A stretch of DNA of 64,000 nt from Drosophila pseudoobscura (GCF_009870125.1 NC_046679.1:2604001-2668000), one strand, 5' to 3'; counted from the stretch's first letter, positions 38,019 to 51,884 are shown. Made by a program: numbers and translations. The notes: generated from the letters alone by a model not told the origin.

Positions 38019-41000
38019 ACGAGAGAGATTGAGTGAGTGACAGACAAAACGAACAATTGATGAACACAACAAAAGAAAAAGAGATCTTTCGAAACAATAA
38101 GAAGAAAGTTCAGTCAACTCAAAGTCTAATTAAAAACTCAAGATCTCGTTTACGTTTACGAATACTCGAGAGCTGGCATGGTAAATAATTTACGATATAG
38201 CGTGCTTTACGATCTCAACTCAAGTCAATACACGGGCACTCAAATCGCTTGCGGATTTCTGAATTTTGTCTATGGTTTTTCACTTGATTGTTTTTTGTTG
38301 GTTGGTTGGTTATACGAGTGTTTTTTGGTAGAAATTTCTTTGGGGGGGAATCTTACTTGCCGCACACCTTGCAGGGAAATTCCCCCTCCTTGACAGTGGG
38401 CGGGGCAGTGGCGTTCGTGTTGCCCGTTTCCACTTTGGAGGCTGTCAGAGTCGAGGAGGACGTGGCTGTCGTTGTGTTTGGGTTGCCACCGCCATTGATG
38501 GTGGCACTGTTGCCACTAAGATTCGTTGCATTTGCTGTTGCTGATGTTGCATTGCTTGATGGATTAGTGCCGCTGTTGGTTGACAGGGGCGCGCATGCGT
38601 AGCTGTTGGAACTTTGTTGGTTGCTGTTTGTGGCATTATTTGCCGGGGCATGCTGCGTACTGTTGCTGCTGCTGTTGTTGCTGTTGCTGCTGTTGTTGTT
38701 GTTGCTGTTGCTGTTGTTGCTGCTGGCATTACGGCCAAAAGCGTGTATGCGAACGTGGCCGTGCAGCGCCGCCTTCGAACTGAAGCTCTACATTTGGACG
38801 GGCGGGCGGAGGGGTTGATTTGGTTGATTTGATTTTGTACAGAGCATTATATACAGTACACAGAAAAGAAAGTAAACAGAAAGAGCCGGTGAGGTGAGGC
38901 GGGATGTTGTGTGTGTGTGTGAATTTGTTACGGCTGTCATTCGGCTGGGTAAGGTCTCAAGAGGGGTGTGCTAGAGCTGGCGACATGCTGCAGCATTTAA
39001 GGCCTACAACTTACCGCTGAACAGTCGGCAATCTCGCAAACATAGGGCTTCTCCACGGCGGGCACGATGTGGGTCACTGGCTCCATCTTCAAGTGCGATA
39101 CCTTATAGTCCACGCAGAGCTTCTTCCAGAAGTAATACATTTGCACACACTCCCCCGAGGACTTGGTGCGAAGCTGTACAAAGGAGGATGACAAAACGTT
39201 TGGGGAAAAGGCTTCCACAGCACTCACCTCGCTGGCAATCTTGCCAAAGTCCTTGCCGTGCTTCTCCAGACCACGCAGGAACTGCTCCAGCTCGAAGGCG
39301 GTCCACTTCATTTGAAATGCACTGGACTGCGTCTGGAGGAGGGTCAGCACCGCCGCCGCCGAATTGCCCTGCGACTTGAGCAGCGTGTGGAGGGCCACCT
39401 CCTCGGAATGACTGCCCATTGGCACGGCCGATGATTTGCTGAGATCTATGTAACGCATCAGGATTTTGTCGTCCTCCTGCACCTCGGGATTCCACATCAT
39501 GTCCGCACCCATGGGCTCACTGGCGGCCTCCTCCAACGGCTTGCAGCAGGGTATCTGTGCCTGATATGCCGAGCCGAGATTCACCTTCGACTCGTCCGAG
39601 AAGTCGACCAGGCCCACCGGATCGCCAAAGTCATCTTCGAAGGCATCGAATATGCCCTGGCCCTGCTGCTTCCGCACAATGCAATACAGCCCTGTTCCCT
39701 TGCGGTCCGGATTGAGGATGGGGGCCGGCGTGTAGTGCGTGCGGGAGGGCTTGCGCAGCTTCGAGCGATGCGGCGACAGGGTGTGGAACTTGGAGAACTT
39801 CTGCGTCCCCTGGGGAGCGTTCGAGCGCAGGCGGCGCTTCAGTATGGAATTGGTTTGATTCGACAGCGGCTGCAGATTGGACACGCTGGGCGAAGTGGCA
39901 ATTACCACAGGTGTGGGCACCGATGTGGCCAGGGCCGCCAGCAGAGACTTCCCATTGCCATTGCTATTAGTGGCAGAGGCCTGGGCTGTGGCGCCGCAGG
40001 GAAAGAGCAGGCTGGCATCGAGAGCGGTGCTCTGGCCTTCATTGGGATTCATCTGGCAGTCGGTGGTGAGCACTGCCGCATTGTTTGTGGTGGATGTGCC
40101 ATTAGAGCCGTACAGCAGGGGCTGGAGCAGGCTGTTGAGCGGCTGCAGTGTCATGGTGCTCTGACTGGTATCCAGGAACTGGCTCTGGCTGGTAACCGCC
40201 GCAAAGCCATGACCCCCCACCAGGGGCAGCATGAATTCTGTCTGCTGCTGGCCCCCCTGTGCCTGCATGGACACCGATTGGCCCAGCGACTGCTGGGGGA
40301 CCAGGATCTGCTGAGACTGCTGTTGCTGATCCTGTAGCTGCTGCAGTATCTGTTGCTGCTGCTGTGGCTGCTGTTGGAGGTCCGACTCTTGCTGCTGATA
40401 GATGGCCGTGGTTTGCTGGAGTTGCTGCTCCATCGGCTGGGGCATAGTCGTTGCCTGGATCTGCCCCATCTGACGCTGTAGACCGAACTCGCGTGGCGAG
40501 GAGGAGAGCATCGGGTCCTCCGAGTTGTTCATCATCTGGGACTGCAGTCCCAGGCCCGGCAAGTAGTAGAGATCAATGATGTTCTCCCCCTGCTCCTCGC
40601 TGGTCAGCTGCAGCTGCATGTTCTCGTCGGGCAGCACTTCTCGGAGCACCTGCTTCACATCCTCCGCCGAGCCAATGCCGCTGGTGAAGAAGGACTCCGA
40701 CAGCGGGGAGGTGGCATTGCGGGAATCATTGAGAAACTCCTGGTCCTCGTCGAGGAACGAGAGATTCGTTTCGGCAAACTCGCGCAGGTCGCACTCGGTG
40801 TCGTCTTCCGTGCCATTCAGCAAGTCCTCCACCTTGATGGAGGGATCGAAGCTGCTCTCCTCCAGCACCGACTTCAGCTTCAGGATCTTCTCGTTGTCGT
40901 TCTCGTTCAGCTGTTCGATGGGCTGGCCATCGTCCGTCTTGAAGTAGATGTGCGAGAAGTCCGTCTTGTCTCCGAAGAAGGTGTTGCTGGCGTCCACGAA

Positions 41001-44000
41001 CTGGGCGGCCGCATCCTCAATGAAGGGCGACGACTGGGCCATGTTCTCGTGACTGGAGGGTGGCGTCGGATAGGCCAGCGGCGAGTGGAGTGGAGAGGGC
41101 AGGATGCTGCCGCGCATGCTGGCTATCGCCTGGATCTGGGAGCTGTTCTGCATGATGAGCTCCTTGGAATGGAATTGCTGGAAGGTGGGCAGCGGTGTCG
41201 TGGTGGTGGTGGTGTTGCCGGTGGTGCTGGTGTTATTGCTGCTGGAGGAGCCGTTGGCGGTGCCCGTGTCCGGCTCCAGCTTCACCAGCTGGGTGTGCAC
41301 ACTGTCGCCGGCCTCGCTGAGCAGGGCAAAGTCCTCGGAATGTTCGCTCTTGATCTGAGCCACGTCCTCTTCGTCGTTCAGCAGCTCCATGGAGTCGACT
41401 GTCTGGAGCAGCATTTCCGTGTCGGAAACGTTGTACACCTCTGAGTCGTCGAACAGATCGCTGCCATCGCTGGTATAGGTAACGGTGTACACTCCGCCTC
41501 CTCCGCTCGTGATCACTCCCCCGGTCCCGCTGCCAACGTGCCCCTCCTGACTGGGGGCGATGTTCAGCGAGAGGGCCGTGTCATCGGCCAAGGAGATGCT
41601 GCCGCTCGAACAGGATGTATTCACGCTGCTGCTGGTCTTCATCAGACTTCCCGTGAGACTGGACAGGCTGCTCAGCTTGCTCTTGGTGGCCACCACCTGG
41701 ACATCGGAAGGTATGATCACCGTGCGATTGTTGTTGGTGATGATCTGCCGGCCGATCGTCTGGAGATTGCTCCCCCCGATGGTGGTCAGCTCTGTGATAG
41801 CTCCCAGGCCCGATCCTGTGCTATTTTGGGTAGTCATCAGCACATTCGTGCCGCTGTGGGTTGTGTGCGACTGGGCCTTCTTGGAGGTGACGGCAATGCG
41901 AGTGCCGCGCTTCAGCAGCTCGATCAGGGTGGAGTCCTTGGGATCCGTGTTGGTGGCTGCGGATATGCCGCTAATGGTGCCGCCTGCCTTCAGAGCGGTC
42001 AGCGCACTCATCGTCGTGGTGGTGGGCACGTTATTGGTGGTGATTGTGATCGTATTGGTGCCGCTGCCAAGACTGAGGGTCTTCGACTGCTTCTGGCCCC
42101 CACTGAAGATCTCGATGCTCTGGGGCAGCCCGATCTGCTGTATGCTGAGCCCGTTGCTGCTCTTGATTGTTGTGGCCGCCGGCAGCACCGCTGTGGTGGT
42201 GGCCGTGCTGGTGGAGAGCGTTTGGGTGAATGCGCTAGAGCTGCTCTTCGGATTCAGGAAGCTCTCCAGGTCGCTGATCGATCGTCGAAGGGTGGTGGTG
42301 GTGCTGCTGCTGCTGTTGCTGCTGCTGTGCGGTGGTGCGGGTACCACGAAGGCGCCCTGCGGGAAGAGGCAAGAGTAGATGCGAATTGAATGCTGGATGG
42401 ATGGATGATACTTTATTTTTTGATGATCAACCCACCTTGTTCATGTCCTTGCGCTTGCTGATGATCTTCTCCTCGATGAGGGCACGCACTCCGATGCTGG
42501 CCGTCTGCAGGGGGGGGCCGCTAGAGTCCTTCTTCTCGCTGCGCTTCGTTTCCGGATCCTTCTTGAAGTAGCCGCCGTGCAGACGCATGTGCCCATTGAG
42601 GGCGGGTATGTTTTTGAACTTACGGTGACAGAGGTTGCACTCGACGGGCTTGTCGAGCTTCACGAGCAGGTGGGGATTGGCGGTGGCCACAAGTTGCTGC
42701 TGCTGGCCGACGTCTTCCTCCTTGATTTCTACGGGGGAGTTCGCTGAAGAAGCCACCAGATCGGTGCCATCTTCCACATGAAGCGTCACATTTTGGGCGC
42801 TGTTGAGCTGTGAATAAAAGAGTATGGATGCTTTCAGCACTGCTTGGGGATTGATTGGGTATATTGATGTCCACCCACCAATTGCATGTTCCAGGTACGG
42901 GGCCTGGACGATGACGGGGCCGAGTTCGTGTTGATTTTGTAGGAGCTGACGCTGGTGGGCGAGGAGACGGTCACCTGGGCGCTCGTCTGCTTCGTCTGTT
43001 GCATAATCTTGCTGATGAGATCGAGCTGCTCCCGGGTCAGGCCCTCGCCCTCGAGGCTGATGCCATCGCTGAGCGTGATGGTGGGGGAGCTGGCTATCAC
43101 GGTGCCATTGCCCACCGACGTCGCGATGGTCGACGGCGAGGACGACAGCGACGACGACGAGGCCGTGGAGGATCCATTGGAGGATGTGGAGGTGGTGGGC
43201 GACAACAGGGTCATGCCCGTCTTGATGGGCAAGTTCATGGCCTTGATCTGTTCGTCCGAGAGAGCGATACCCGTGGCGGCATCCACCAAGGAGCTGCCCG
43301 TGGAAATGTACGTTCGTATGCACGTGGCACCGTCCGGGGAGCTCGCATCCCCGCTGGCCGTAGACGGCGAGAGGCTCAGCGAACTGGTGGCCACTCCGAC
43401 GCTGCTGCTAATGCTCGCCCCGCTGGAGCTGGCTGTGGGGGAGAGCGATTGACTGGTGGTGGGAGTGACTGCCCCCGCATGATGGTTCTCCGAGTGCCTG
43501 CGCAGGGAGCGGGCATCGCAGTAGGACTTGCCGCATCCGTCCGCCTTACATTCGTAAGGCTTCTTGTTCCGATGAGTCATCATGTGTCCGTTTCTGTTCG
43601 AGGGGATTACGGCGTACGGGTTAGTGGATCAATGGATCATTGGATCAGCGTCATTTACTTACAAGTGATCTTGCCGCTTGAATGCCTTCGAGCAGAGCAC
43701 ACAAATATATTTCCGTTCGTCGCTGTGCGTCAGTTTGTGCTTGGCCAGCGCCGAGGCATTTCCAAAGATCTTGCAACAAATCTATAAAAAGTTCGAAAAG
43801 AGCCAAGTGAAATGTAATTAGCATTGCCTGAAGGCCTCTCTCTCCCCCCTCTGTCTCCATCTCCATCCACCTCCATTTCTAGGTAATTGAAATTGTTGCG
43901 GTGGCCATCACAGACCGCCAGACCGCCAGACCACCAGCCCGCTTGCCGCTGACGCTATTTGAACATTTTAATGAGCCACATTGCGTATACGTTATGTTTC

Positions 44001-45974
44001 TGCGGCTGCCACAGCATACCCACCCTAATTACCACCCCGCGAAAATACCGAGAACACAACCAAAAGCCCAGCCACACGATACTCTAAACTATAGATATGT
44101 ACATGTGTCTGTGAGAGTATTCCTGCATCAGCAGCAGGAGTGAAATTTCTGGCTGCTGCCATTTCCTGCTGCCTGCTGCCTTCTGCCTTTTGCCTGCTGC
44201 CTGCTGCTGACCAAACATTTCCTCTGCAGTATCGTAAAACGCGTCATAAAATTGACTTCATACTCGTACTTCTCAACTAACAGACGCGCAGAAAGGAAAG
44301 ACTTTAAATTGCAGCACTTTGAGCGGCTGTCAGTTTTATTGACAGACGTCGAAACGTGTTGAAATAGTCGTGCGAGGGGTGCTAGAGAGGTATTCTTTAG
44401 TTGGGGCCATAAGTGGTTGCTAGGAAAGACAACTTAAGACAACTGTAGTGAAAGTGAAAGGTACTCCATAGCTTCTAAGGAAAGTGAAAGGAGATCCTTA
44501 AACTGCTCTTTCGAGCATCACCAGCTTTCATGCGAGGTCTAATCAGAGAATATATTATTGCTCTATTAGTATTACATAAACTAATGGAACAGCTCTTTAT
44601 GGCAGCAGAACGTGTTGAAATCGTATTGAGAGGGTAGCTAGAGAAATACTCTAAGAATAATGCATCATTTGTAGCATTCATAAACAGATGGCACAGCCGA
44701 TGGAGCACATGCAGCCCCCCCAACCAGATGGGCTCTACGCTCACTTAGCATTGCGTATAAACACGCCCGACTATGGCTATATAATTTTACTTCCAAGTGG
44801 ATGTGACGCCTACATTTACGACTAGGAATACGAGTTCAGGTGCGAGTGCGAGTGCGGGTAGGGGTGCAAGTGCGGGTAGAGCACTTCTGAGAGCTGTGCG
44901 CGTTTCACCTGCCACTCGGCCGAGACGACCTTAATGTCTGTTTATAAATATGCCACGGCACGATATGGCATGGTACAGCACTCGGTGTCTGGCCGTCCTG
45001 ACATGTTGGCATGGCTCAAAGTGACCGGCGATAAATTAGCGATTAGGCCGCATCGAAACCGAGCAACAAATTAGTTGGGGGATTCGCACACCCATACGCA
45101 CCTGACACTGCTGTGGTCCGTGTCGCGTTGGCGAGGATAGCTTGGGGCGGTTCTTGCGCGGCGCTTCGATGCTGATGATGCCACCAATGCCAGGGGTATT
45201 AGTGCTTGCGGCTACTGTGCCTGCACCTCCCACTGACCCACTGTTGGCAGGAACATGTCTACCGTTGCTCTTGAAGGACAGGCTGTGACCGCCGCCGGTG
45301 CTGCTGTTGCTGTCGTTGCTGTTGCTGTTGCTGCTGCTGTTGCTGCTGTTGCTGCTGCTGCCGATGCTGATGCTGCTGCCCACGGAGGAGGCGGTGCTGA
45401 AGTTGCTGCTGTTGCTGCAGTTGCTGTTGTTGTTGTGCTGATTGAGGAGACTGGACGCGCTGCTGGTGCTGCTGTTGCTCATAATCTGCGCCAGCGTCGT
45501 GACATTGGTGACCGTGTTGCTGCAGCTGCTGCTGCGAATCAGACAGTTCTTAATGTAGCTGGTATTTGTCTTGCTGTGACTGTGGCTGTGGCTGTGGCTC
45601 TGGCTCTGACTGCCACCGATTGTGGTTGTGTTCGTGGAGGTGCTGACGGACTGCACACTGCGCCTAGTTATGGTTATCTTGTTGGGATTATTCAGATGAT
45701 TGCCATTAGCCGATTTCGTTGAGCTATTGCTTAAAGTCGTGGCTGTGATTGTGTGGTTGTTCTTGAGAGCTAGACAGAGATACAGACACGTTAGTATGTG
45801 TCGATAGAAAATTGTGTTGTTTACTTACAGGCTGTCTGTATGCTGCCCAAGACATCTGCCAGCATTTCCGGATCCGGATACCCGATCGTCAAAGCATTCT
45901 CTAGTGCCGACGTTGAGGACGTGGCAAGCGTTGTAACGCCATTCCCCCCTGTTGATGTGGCAGATTTCGTGCTC

Positions 45975-46005
<31 letters not shown>

Positions 46006-49000
46006 CCGATGTTGCTGCCTCCAAGGCGCTAGCATCTCTCAGTTGCAACGTTACGGATCCCTCAGAGCCCACAGAGGCGCTGCACATCAACACGCGCGGC
46101 GCGCTGCTGAGACTTGTCAAAGGCAGGTGTATGCTCTTTGGTACCTGTGGGGCAAGTCAAAGGCAGAACGGCATCTCAATGGCTGATAATTTATCCTCCT
46201 CTATCGTTCTATATACTACATAAACTATAGTACATACATATATCTATCTTGTATGTGCTTGTGTCTGTTTCTGTGTGTGTGTGTGTGTGGAAGGGGTGAA
46301 CAATAGAGACATGTATGTACATGTGTACACTCGAAATTGCTGCCAAAAGGCACGACAGCAGCAGCAGCGGCGGCGGCGGCAAACCGATGGCTGTCAGAGG
46401 AGATTAGTCGAGATTATTGATAATTCACAGCAACTGTCGCCTAATGGACGGCGTGTCGCATAATTAATTGAATTTAAATGCATTTCACTTCGAGTCCAAC
46501 AACTGTTTCTCCCCCACCCGCACCCACACCCACACCACGGGACAAACAGAGCCAGTAATCACGGAAGTTAAGTATTCGCCGTGTGGCCAGTGCCAGTGCC
46601 AGTGCCGTGCCGCAGTGGGACCTCGTCGTCCGCAGACAAACCCGCACTTGGCACTTACGGAACAATGTTGTTTGTATTTTTAGTCGGTCATATTTCTGCT
46701 ATTCTTGGCAGAACCTCAACGTATTTGTGTATATTAATTTAAATGCAATAAAATTTCGTCCATTCATATGCACAGACCCTCTGCTGCCGCGAGTACACCA
46801 TACACATGGGGTCTTTAAGGGGTTTTGGGTGGGCTCTGCCACTAGATGGGGCAATTAATGCTTTATAAACCGCAACCGATGCCCAATTAAAGTGGCCTGC
46901 AATTGCCCGTAACCACAAAACAAAAAGCAAATAAATAAAATAACAGCGCATAAATTTCCAAAAGTGCCCGCGACGCTGACCACAATGAAAACAAGGGGAA
47001 AACGAAAGCAGGAACGCCCTAATTTGTGTCCCGACTCTTTGGTATCCTGTAGGAAATTATACGATTCGAATTCAAGGGATCAGCAGATACACAATTCTCG
47101 TATACCCTGCGAGTACCTCGCACCAGAGAGAGGCAGAGAGGCAGAGATGCAGAGACGAAAACGAAGACATTCGCATAAATTAGTTTCGGCCAAATAAAAT
47201 TTCTCGTAGAATAAATAAACAAGAGTTTTATTATTGTTTAAGTTCTGGGGAAACAAAAACACATCCAGCTAAATGAGTATGTTCTCTGCTCAATGAACTG
47301 GACCGTGCTGAAAGTAAGAGTGGAGCCACAAGTGGCGCAGCGAATCATCTCTGTACCCGCCTCTGATCTGTGTAAAAGTTCTTTTGAACGGAAAATGTTT
47401 ATTTGAATGTGCCAGCAATGGGCTATGAAATATATATGGCTGAATCGAATAAGTGCTATACGTAGAAGTAAATTAGATTAATGTGGAACAAGTGTTGTGA
47501 TAACCTTGTTGAACACCGAAATGCTCGGAAAAGTCTTACTGATTCTTAAAGAAGTTGTTCTTTAATTCAATATTCCTTCAAGCCATATCTTTGAATAAAC
47601 ACAAATTAAATTCACTCTAAATCAATTCTGGCATCAAGTAATTACATATATGATGCTGCTCCGTTTCACAAGACGGAAGATTTATGTATGCCAAGTGATA
47701 GAATATCCCATCGTCTGGCAGGGCGCGGGCACGGGCACGGGAACGGGCGCAGCAGGGCTGTCATGTCTCAGAGGAAAGTGTGAGCGGGTTGTGGGACGCC
47801 GTATCCTGTTACGACAGACGGCCCACACCAATTGCCCATACTCCGGCGTGTACCTGGCCTGGACTCTTAGGTGTTTGTATATTTATACGACGTGATTCAC
47901 GTGCCAATCAAATGTCAATGTCACTCCAAAAAACAACCAAAAGCCGACGCGTTGATGTTGGGCGTCAAAAAAAAAGCACACAGAAGACAGAATCCATATA
48001 GGAACCCGGCTCCCCATGAGAACTTTAACGCTGCCAAAATCATATTTCCTCTACCGCCAGACTCCGTCGGGTGCGGATTCTGATGGGTGCCTGAACATGG
48101 ATGTGGATGGGGATGTGGTTGTGGATGTTCGTGTGAATGGGGATGTGGAGGTGGACATTGGACTGATTTGAATTTGGCAAGGTCTTGGCCCAAACTCCCA
48201 GATACATATTTATATTAATGAAAATTTTAAGCTGATGTCAGTGGAAAATTGAATACGCTAGGTGGTAATTTGTCATCGGGTTTTCTCTTTTCCCTGTTCT
48301 TTCCTCATCGTGTGTGTGTTGTTGTTGCTTTTGCCGTTGCTTATTAGTAAAATGAGCTGAAACACATGTTCGGGAAGCTGAACACGGTCACAGACAAGGG
48401 CTGACAGAGCAGAGCGCCTTTGTCGTCGTCGTCATCAACAACAGATTCATCATCTGGTAAATCGGTCATCGTGCCCGAAATCTCTTCGCTGGCCGTATTT
48501 CAATTTGCAATTTTGTTTATGATTAAGCTTGCGGTGCTGCTTGAATGGTATTGGCTGCCGTTCAACACGTCGTATGCGTGATATTCCATACGATTAACAT
48601 GTTTCCCGAGATGCTATTCGAAGTATTTTACGGCACCAGCAAGGTGACGATGTATGTTTATGTAGCGAATGGAATTTAATTATTGGTTTACTATTTATGG
48701 GCTGACAGTGGAGTGTAGCTAAACCCTACACCGAAACCCAATCACAGAAATAAACTCATTGCTAGTGGTATTTTTTTTGCATTAAAATATTGGCTATCTA
48801 AATAATTGTATAGCATTTGGAAAATGATGTATGCACAAGTGATGCTGTAAAATACCAACCAACATATAAAACAGAATTATTGCATAAATATTTATGTGGG
48901 GAGGAAGGGAATTTAACAGTATTTTCAGGATAATTTATGGAAATGAAATACTAAAATACCAACTGGTACAGCAAACTAATTAATGAAAAAATATTCAAGG

Positions 49001-49730
49001 GAGGAATGAAAAGGACGAGGAGGAGGTGAGGGAACATTCTACTGTTGACCTAAATTTAACAATTTATATTGCCTTTATAGGGATTAAAATAAGAGCTCAA
49101 AGTCCAACTCAGCGAAATATATACATAAATATCGCACCACCTGACGCAGCAAGGCCACGAAGGAAAATTCAATTTTGAGAAGTTTGGAAAGCAATTCGGG
49201 AACACAGTATATTTAATTGGTAATAATCCATAAGTTTGATTTGGTCAGCGCAATAAATATTCGAAACGTTTCGAATTGTCGGATAAAATGTGGCATGAGC
49301 CATAAATTAATTTTCCATTAGATTGGCTGTACACAATACTTGTTTCTCTTGGTGCCTGTTGCAGAGGTTAATAGGATTTAGCCTCAAATTGTAAAGAAGA
49401 AAGATGTGCCACAAAAAGATGGAATATATTTGCCATTCCGACTACTCAATATTCCAATCGAAACCCTTATCGTATGGCACTACCAAACCAAGTGATCCCA
49501 TAATCGGCTTTCATTGTAGTATTTCCTGTCTTTGTTTTGATTTGATGTTTGGGGGGAAGTCCCGTACTTACCGTATTTATGGCTGCCATCGTCGCAATTG
49601 ACGCCGTTGATGATTTTCTTGTTGTTCTGGTTGTTGTTGATGGTGGTGCTTGTACTTGTTGTAGTTGTTGTTGTTGTTGTAGTTGTGGTGGTAGTGGTGG
49701 TGGTGATGATGGGGATACAAAATCAAAAAT
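36470..49730 (-). CDS. C2H2 zinc-finger, ELM2 and SANT domain co-repressor-type protein (TRERF1/ZNF541/MIDEAS-like), 5' incomplete
   Basis: Exons on the - strand are 49572-49730, 45829-46144, 45102-45769, 43663-43781, 42879-43593, 42436-42807, 39228-42356, 39015-39173, 38357-38787 and 36470-36695 (stop TAG). They total 6294 bp, or 2097 residues. Zinc fingers: ZnF1 spans an exon junction (QCQ/ICC..HKLTH, about 380-400), ZnF2 CVLCSKAF and ZnF3 CKADGCGKSY follow, and ZnF4 CNLCHRKF lies at about 716-736. Then come long Ser/Thr-, acidic- and Gln-rich regions, an ELM2 segment starting VNLGSAYQAQIPC (about 1708), a SANT domain (WTAFELEQFLRGLEKHG to VQMYYFWKK), ZnF5 (CEIADC..HVRIH) and ZnF6 across the last junction (CKVCGKVF..HMKTH). 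ELM2-SANT pairs recruit class I histone deacetylases, so a nuclear co-repressor role follows from family knowledge. The start codon and 5' exons were not found. The first visible exon is phase 0 with an in-frame ATG near its end. Confidence 0.9.
37271..37299. repeat. TAG trinucleotide microsatellite
   Basis: About nine TAG units lie in the intron between the last two exons of the ELM2/SANT gene. Confidence 0.9.
37985..38018. repeat. GATA tetranucleotide microsatellite
   Basis: About eight GATA/TAGA units lie in the same intron. A related interrupted tract is present near 36208-36230. Confidence 0.9.
38655..38730 (-). repeat. CAG/CAA-type repeat coding for Asn/Ser
   Basis: Within exon 38357-38787 a GCTGTTGTTG-type tract (plus strand) is read on the gene strand as mixed AAC/AGC codons. 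It gives an Asn/Ser-rich linker right after ZnF5. In another frame the same DNA would give Gln or Leu. Length polymorphism is likely. Confidence 0.8.
39174..39227 (-). other. 54-bp in-frame intron within the SANT domain
   Basis: Donor gag/gtgagt at 39228/39227 and acceptor tttgtacag/ctt at 39174/39173 enclose 54 bp. This is 18 codons with no stop, so splicing or retention both keep the frame. Splicing restores the normal SANT spacing (KIASE-LRTKSSGECVQMYYF). Retention would insert 18 residues between SANT helices. Confidence 0.75.
46145..49571 (-). other. Intron of the ELM2/SANT gene, no internal gene seen
   Basis: The stretch is bounded by acceptor ccccacag at 46145 and donor acg/gtaagt at 49572/49571. 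It is AT-rich with some GC-rich low-complexity patches. A GATG/TGTGGATG minisatellite-like patch lies at about 48090-48165. Open frames in it are short and without motifs. Confidence 0.6.
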
Positions 49731-50130
49731 CTGAAAAAAGTTTTGGTATGATAGAACATATTCGAATTGGTTGTTGCGTTTCCTCTTTTGCTTTTGCTTT
49801 TGCTTTTCTTTCGTGACTTTTCTCTTTTCTTTTTTTTTGGTGACATACAAAACAAAATGGCAAAAGATCAACCAAAAATCAGAAACAAAAGATAACAAAT
49901 TTATGCATAAAAATGTGCGCATACAAATTAGTGAAATAAAGAGCACAAACACATGCACACTTGCACGGGTACACAGATACAGGCATGCATGTAGGAGATA
50001 GATGCAGGAACACAATCAAAAAGAATGAGATACAAGCTCGTTGATGTCGATTGGCTGCTTGAGGGGATGCTGGGGACTTAAGGAGGGGCGATGGCGATTA
50101 GTCTGGTTTTTTTGGCTGAGCAATGTGATG

Positions 50131-50169
50131 ACTGATTGACTGGCTGGCTGACTGGCTGACTGACTGACC
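50131..50169. repeat. CTGA/CTGG tetranucleotide tract
   Basis: Interrupted CTGA and CTGG units, about nine in a row, lie in the non-coding region right of the ELM2/SANT exon. Confidence 0.75.
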
Positions 50170-51865
50170 AAGTGTACGACTGATTAGCCAGATTAGCAGC
50201 CCATAAAAAATGACATTGAAAATAAAATTCGGATTTTTGTCTATTTTTTTAAAAGTTAAAGATCTTTGTGATCTCTGTTCTTGCCACACTGACAATTTGA
50301 ATTATTCTGTGCACTCGCACTCGCTTCTCTTGCATTTCTCGCGAGTTTTCCTCTATCGACATCGCTGTCGGTTTCCATTTCTTTATATCTAATACGAGTG
50401 TATCTACTCGTACCCACATACATATACCTATACATATGTATGTATATTATTTTCCGATGTCGTTGGCGTTGTCGTTGTCGTTGTCTGTTTCTGTGTGCCT
50501 GTGTCTCTGCGCTGTCTCTTGTAATTTTATTTCGGTACACAATAGTCTTTGTCAGTCAGCATGCATGCTTATTTTTGTTTTAGTTATTTAATTACAATTT
50601 TCTATAGTTTTATTTTTAATTTAATTCATGTTTCTCCTACTCCTACCCACCCCTCCTCGACAGCGCTTGGCAAAACATGCGCTGAAAATGCCACAAAAAG
50701 CTGTACGAAAAGATTGGCAAAAATGACAAATCTTTTATTGAGAAAATGCATCCGTTGAATGCTCTTTTTTTCTGTACCGGAAAGATATATGTTGTAGTTA
50801 ATGTACATATTAATTTCGTAACAATTATATTCGCATTTATATATATACTTTATGGGAACTCAATTTCAGATTCAAAATATTACAAAAAAAGCATTTTGGT
50901 TATATTCCAGTAAAAGTAGATTTATATGTATTTATATACAGATCCTATAAACGACTTTAAATGAATTAGAAAGTAGTTCAAAATACCCCTATAATGGTAC
51001 TTAATGAAAAAATCAGGATACACCCGACCATCTATAGAGTATTACAAAAACGATTGCGAAATCAAAAACAGAAACAGCAAAAGAGACAGAGACACATGAG
51101 CGTCGCCAAAGCATCGGGCTAAGAAAGACGCAGTTGGCCAAGGGAACTTTTCTGCTTCTAGTTGTAGTTGTACCAGGGGGGGCAACGGAACGCGGAGCGC
51201 CACACGCTCGTACACATGTTGTTAGACATCACACACACACAAACACACACGATGAGTACGGGCATATGGGTAGAGAGACCCAGAGACCCCGCGACGGGAG
51301 GGAGGGAGAAGATTGTACTCAAAACGCAACAGGCAGAGGGGCTGCCACATGCATCAGATGCCATGCCTCCTGCATTTTCATTTGCATTTGGTTTTGGTTT
51401 TCCTCTGTGTTTTTTGGATATTTGCAAGGAACTTCGGCAGCGACTGGCAGAGGCAAAGGCAGAGGCAAAAGGCAAAGGCATATGTGATGGCCAAGTCAAA
51501 GTATCCCAGTATCTTGGCGATTTTTAATTAGAAATATGTACATATGAGCGAAGTGTGCAAATTGTGCATTGCATTGCACAGTGGTACACTGGCACAGTGT
51601 GTCACACTGGGTCGCCGTCGCCGTAGCCGTCGGTGGCGGTGCCGGTGCCGGTGCCGCCATCGTCTGCTTCTGGCCGAGCCGATTGTATGAGGCGTAAGCG
51701 TGCGGAATGTTGTCGAGCGCGACGACAATTTGTTTCAGAAAATGTTTGGCAAGGCGCCCACTAAAACACACTAATGAAGAAAGCCAAAGCGCGATACGGC
51801 CAAAACAGCAGGAGCGGCAACACCGCAAGAAAAGCACAAGAACAACGACACGGAGACAATAAACA

Positions 51866-51884
51866 GAGAGAGAGAGAGAGAGAG
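51866..51884. repeat. GA dinucleotide tract
   Basis: A run of about nine GA units, a potential GAGA-factor binding site. No gene start is seen nearby. Confidence 0.8.

Noticed and set aside
38606..38818. + strand frames with poly-Leu or poly-Cys
   Set aside because: They are translations of the CAG/CTG repeat on the non-coding strand of the zinc-finger exon.
41538..42389. 283- and 272-codon open frames on the + strand
   Set aside because: They lie antisense to the large ELM2/SANT exon, whose own frame has domain content and matching splice sites. The + frames are codon-bias shadows.
49731..50015. Upstream continuation of the first visible ELM2/SANT exon
   Set aside because: The frame stays open but encodes Lys/Gln and Cys/Leu low complexity. 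A strong acceptor (ttttttcag) sits at 49731, so the exon is taken to begin at 49730.
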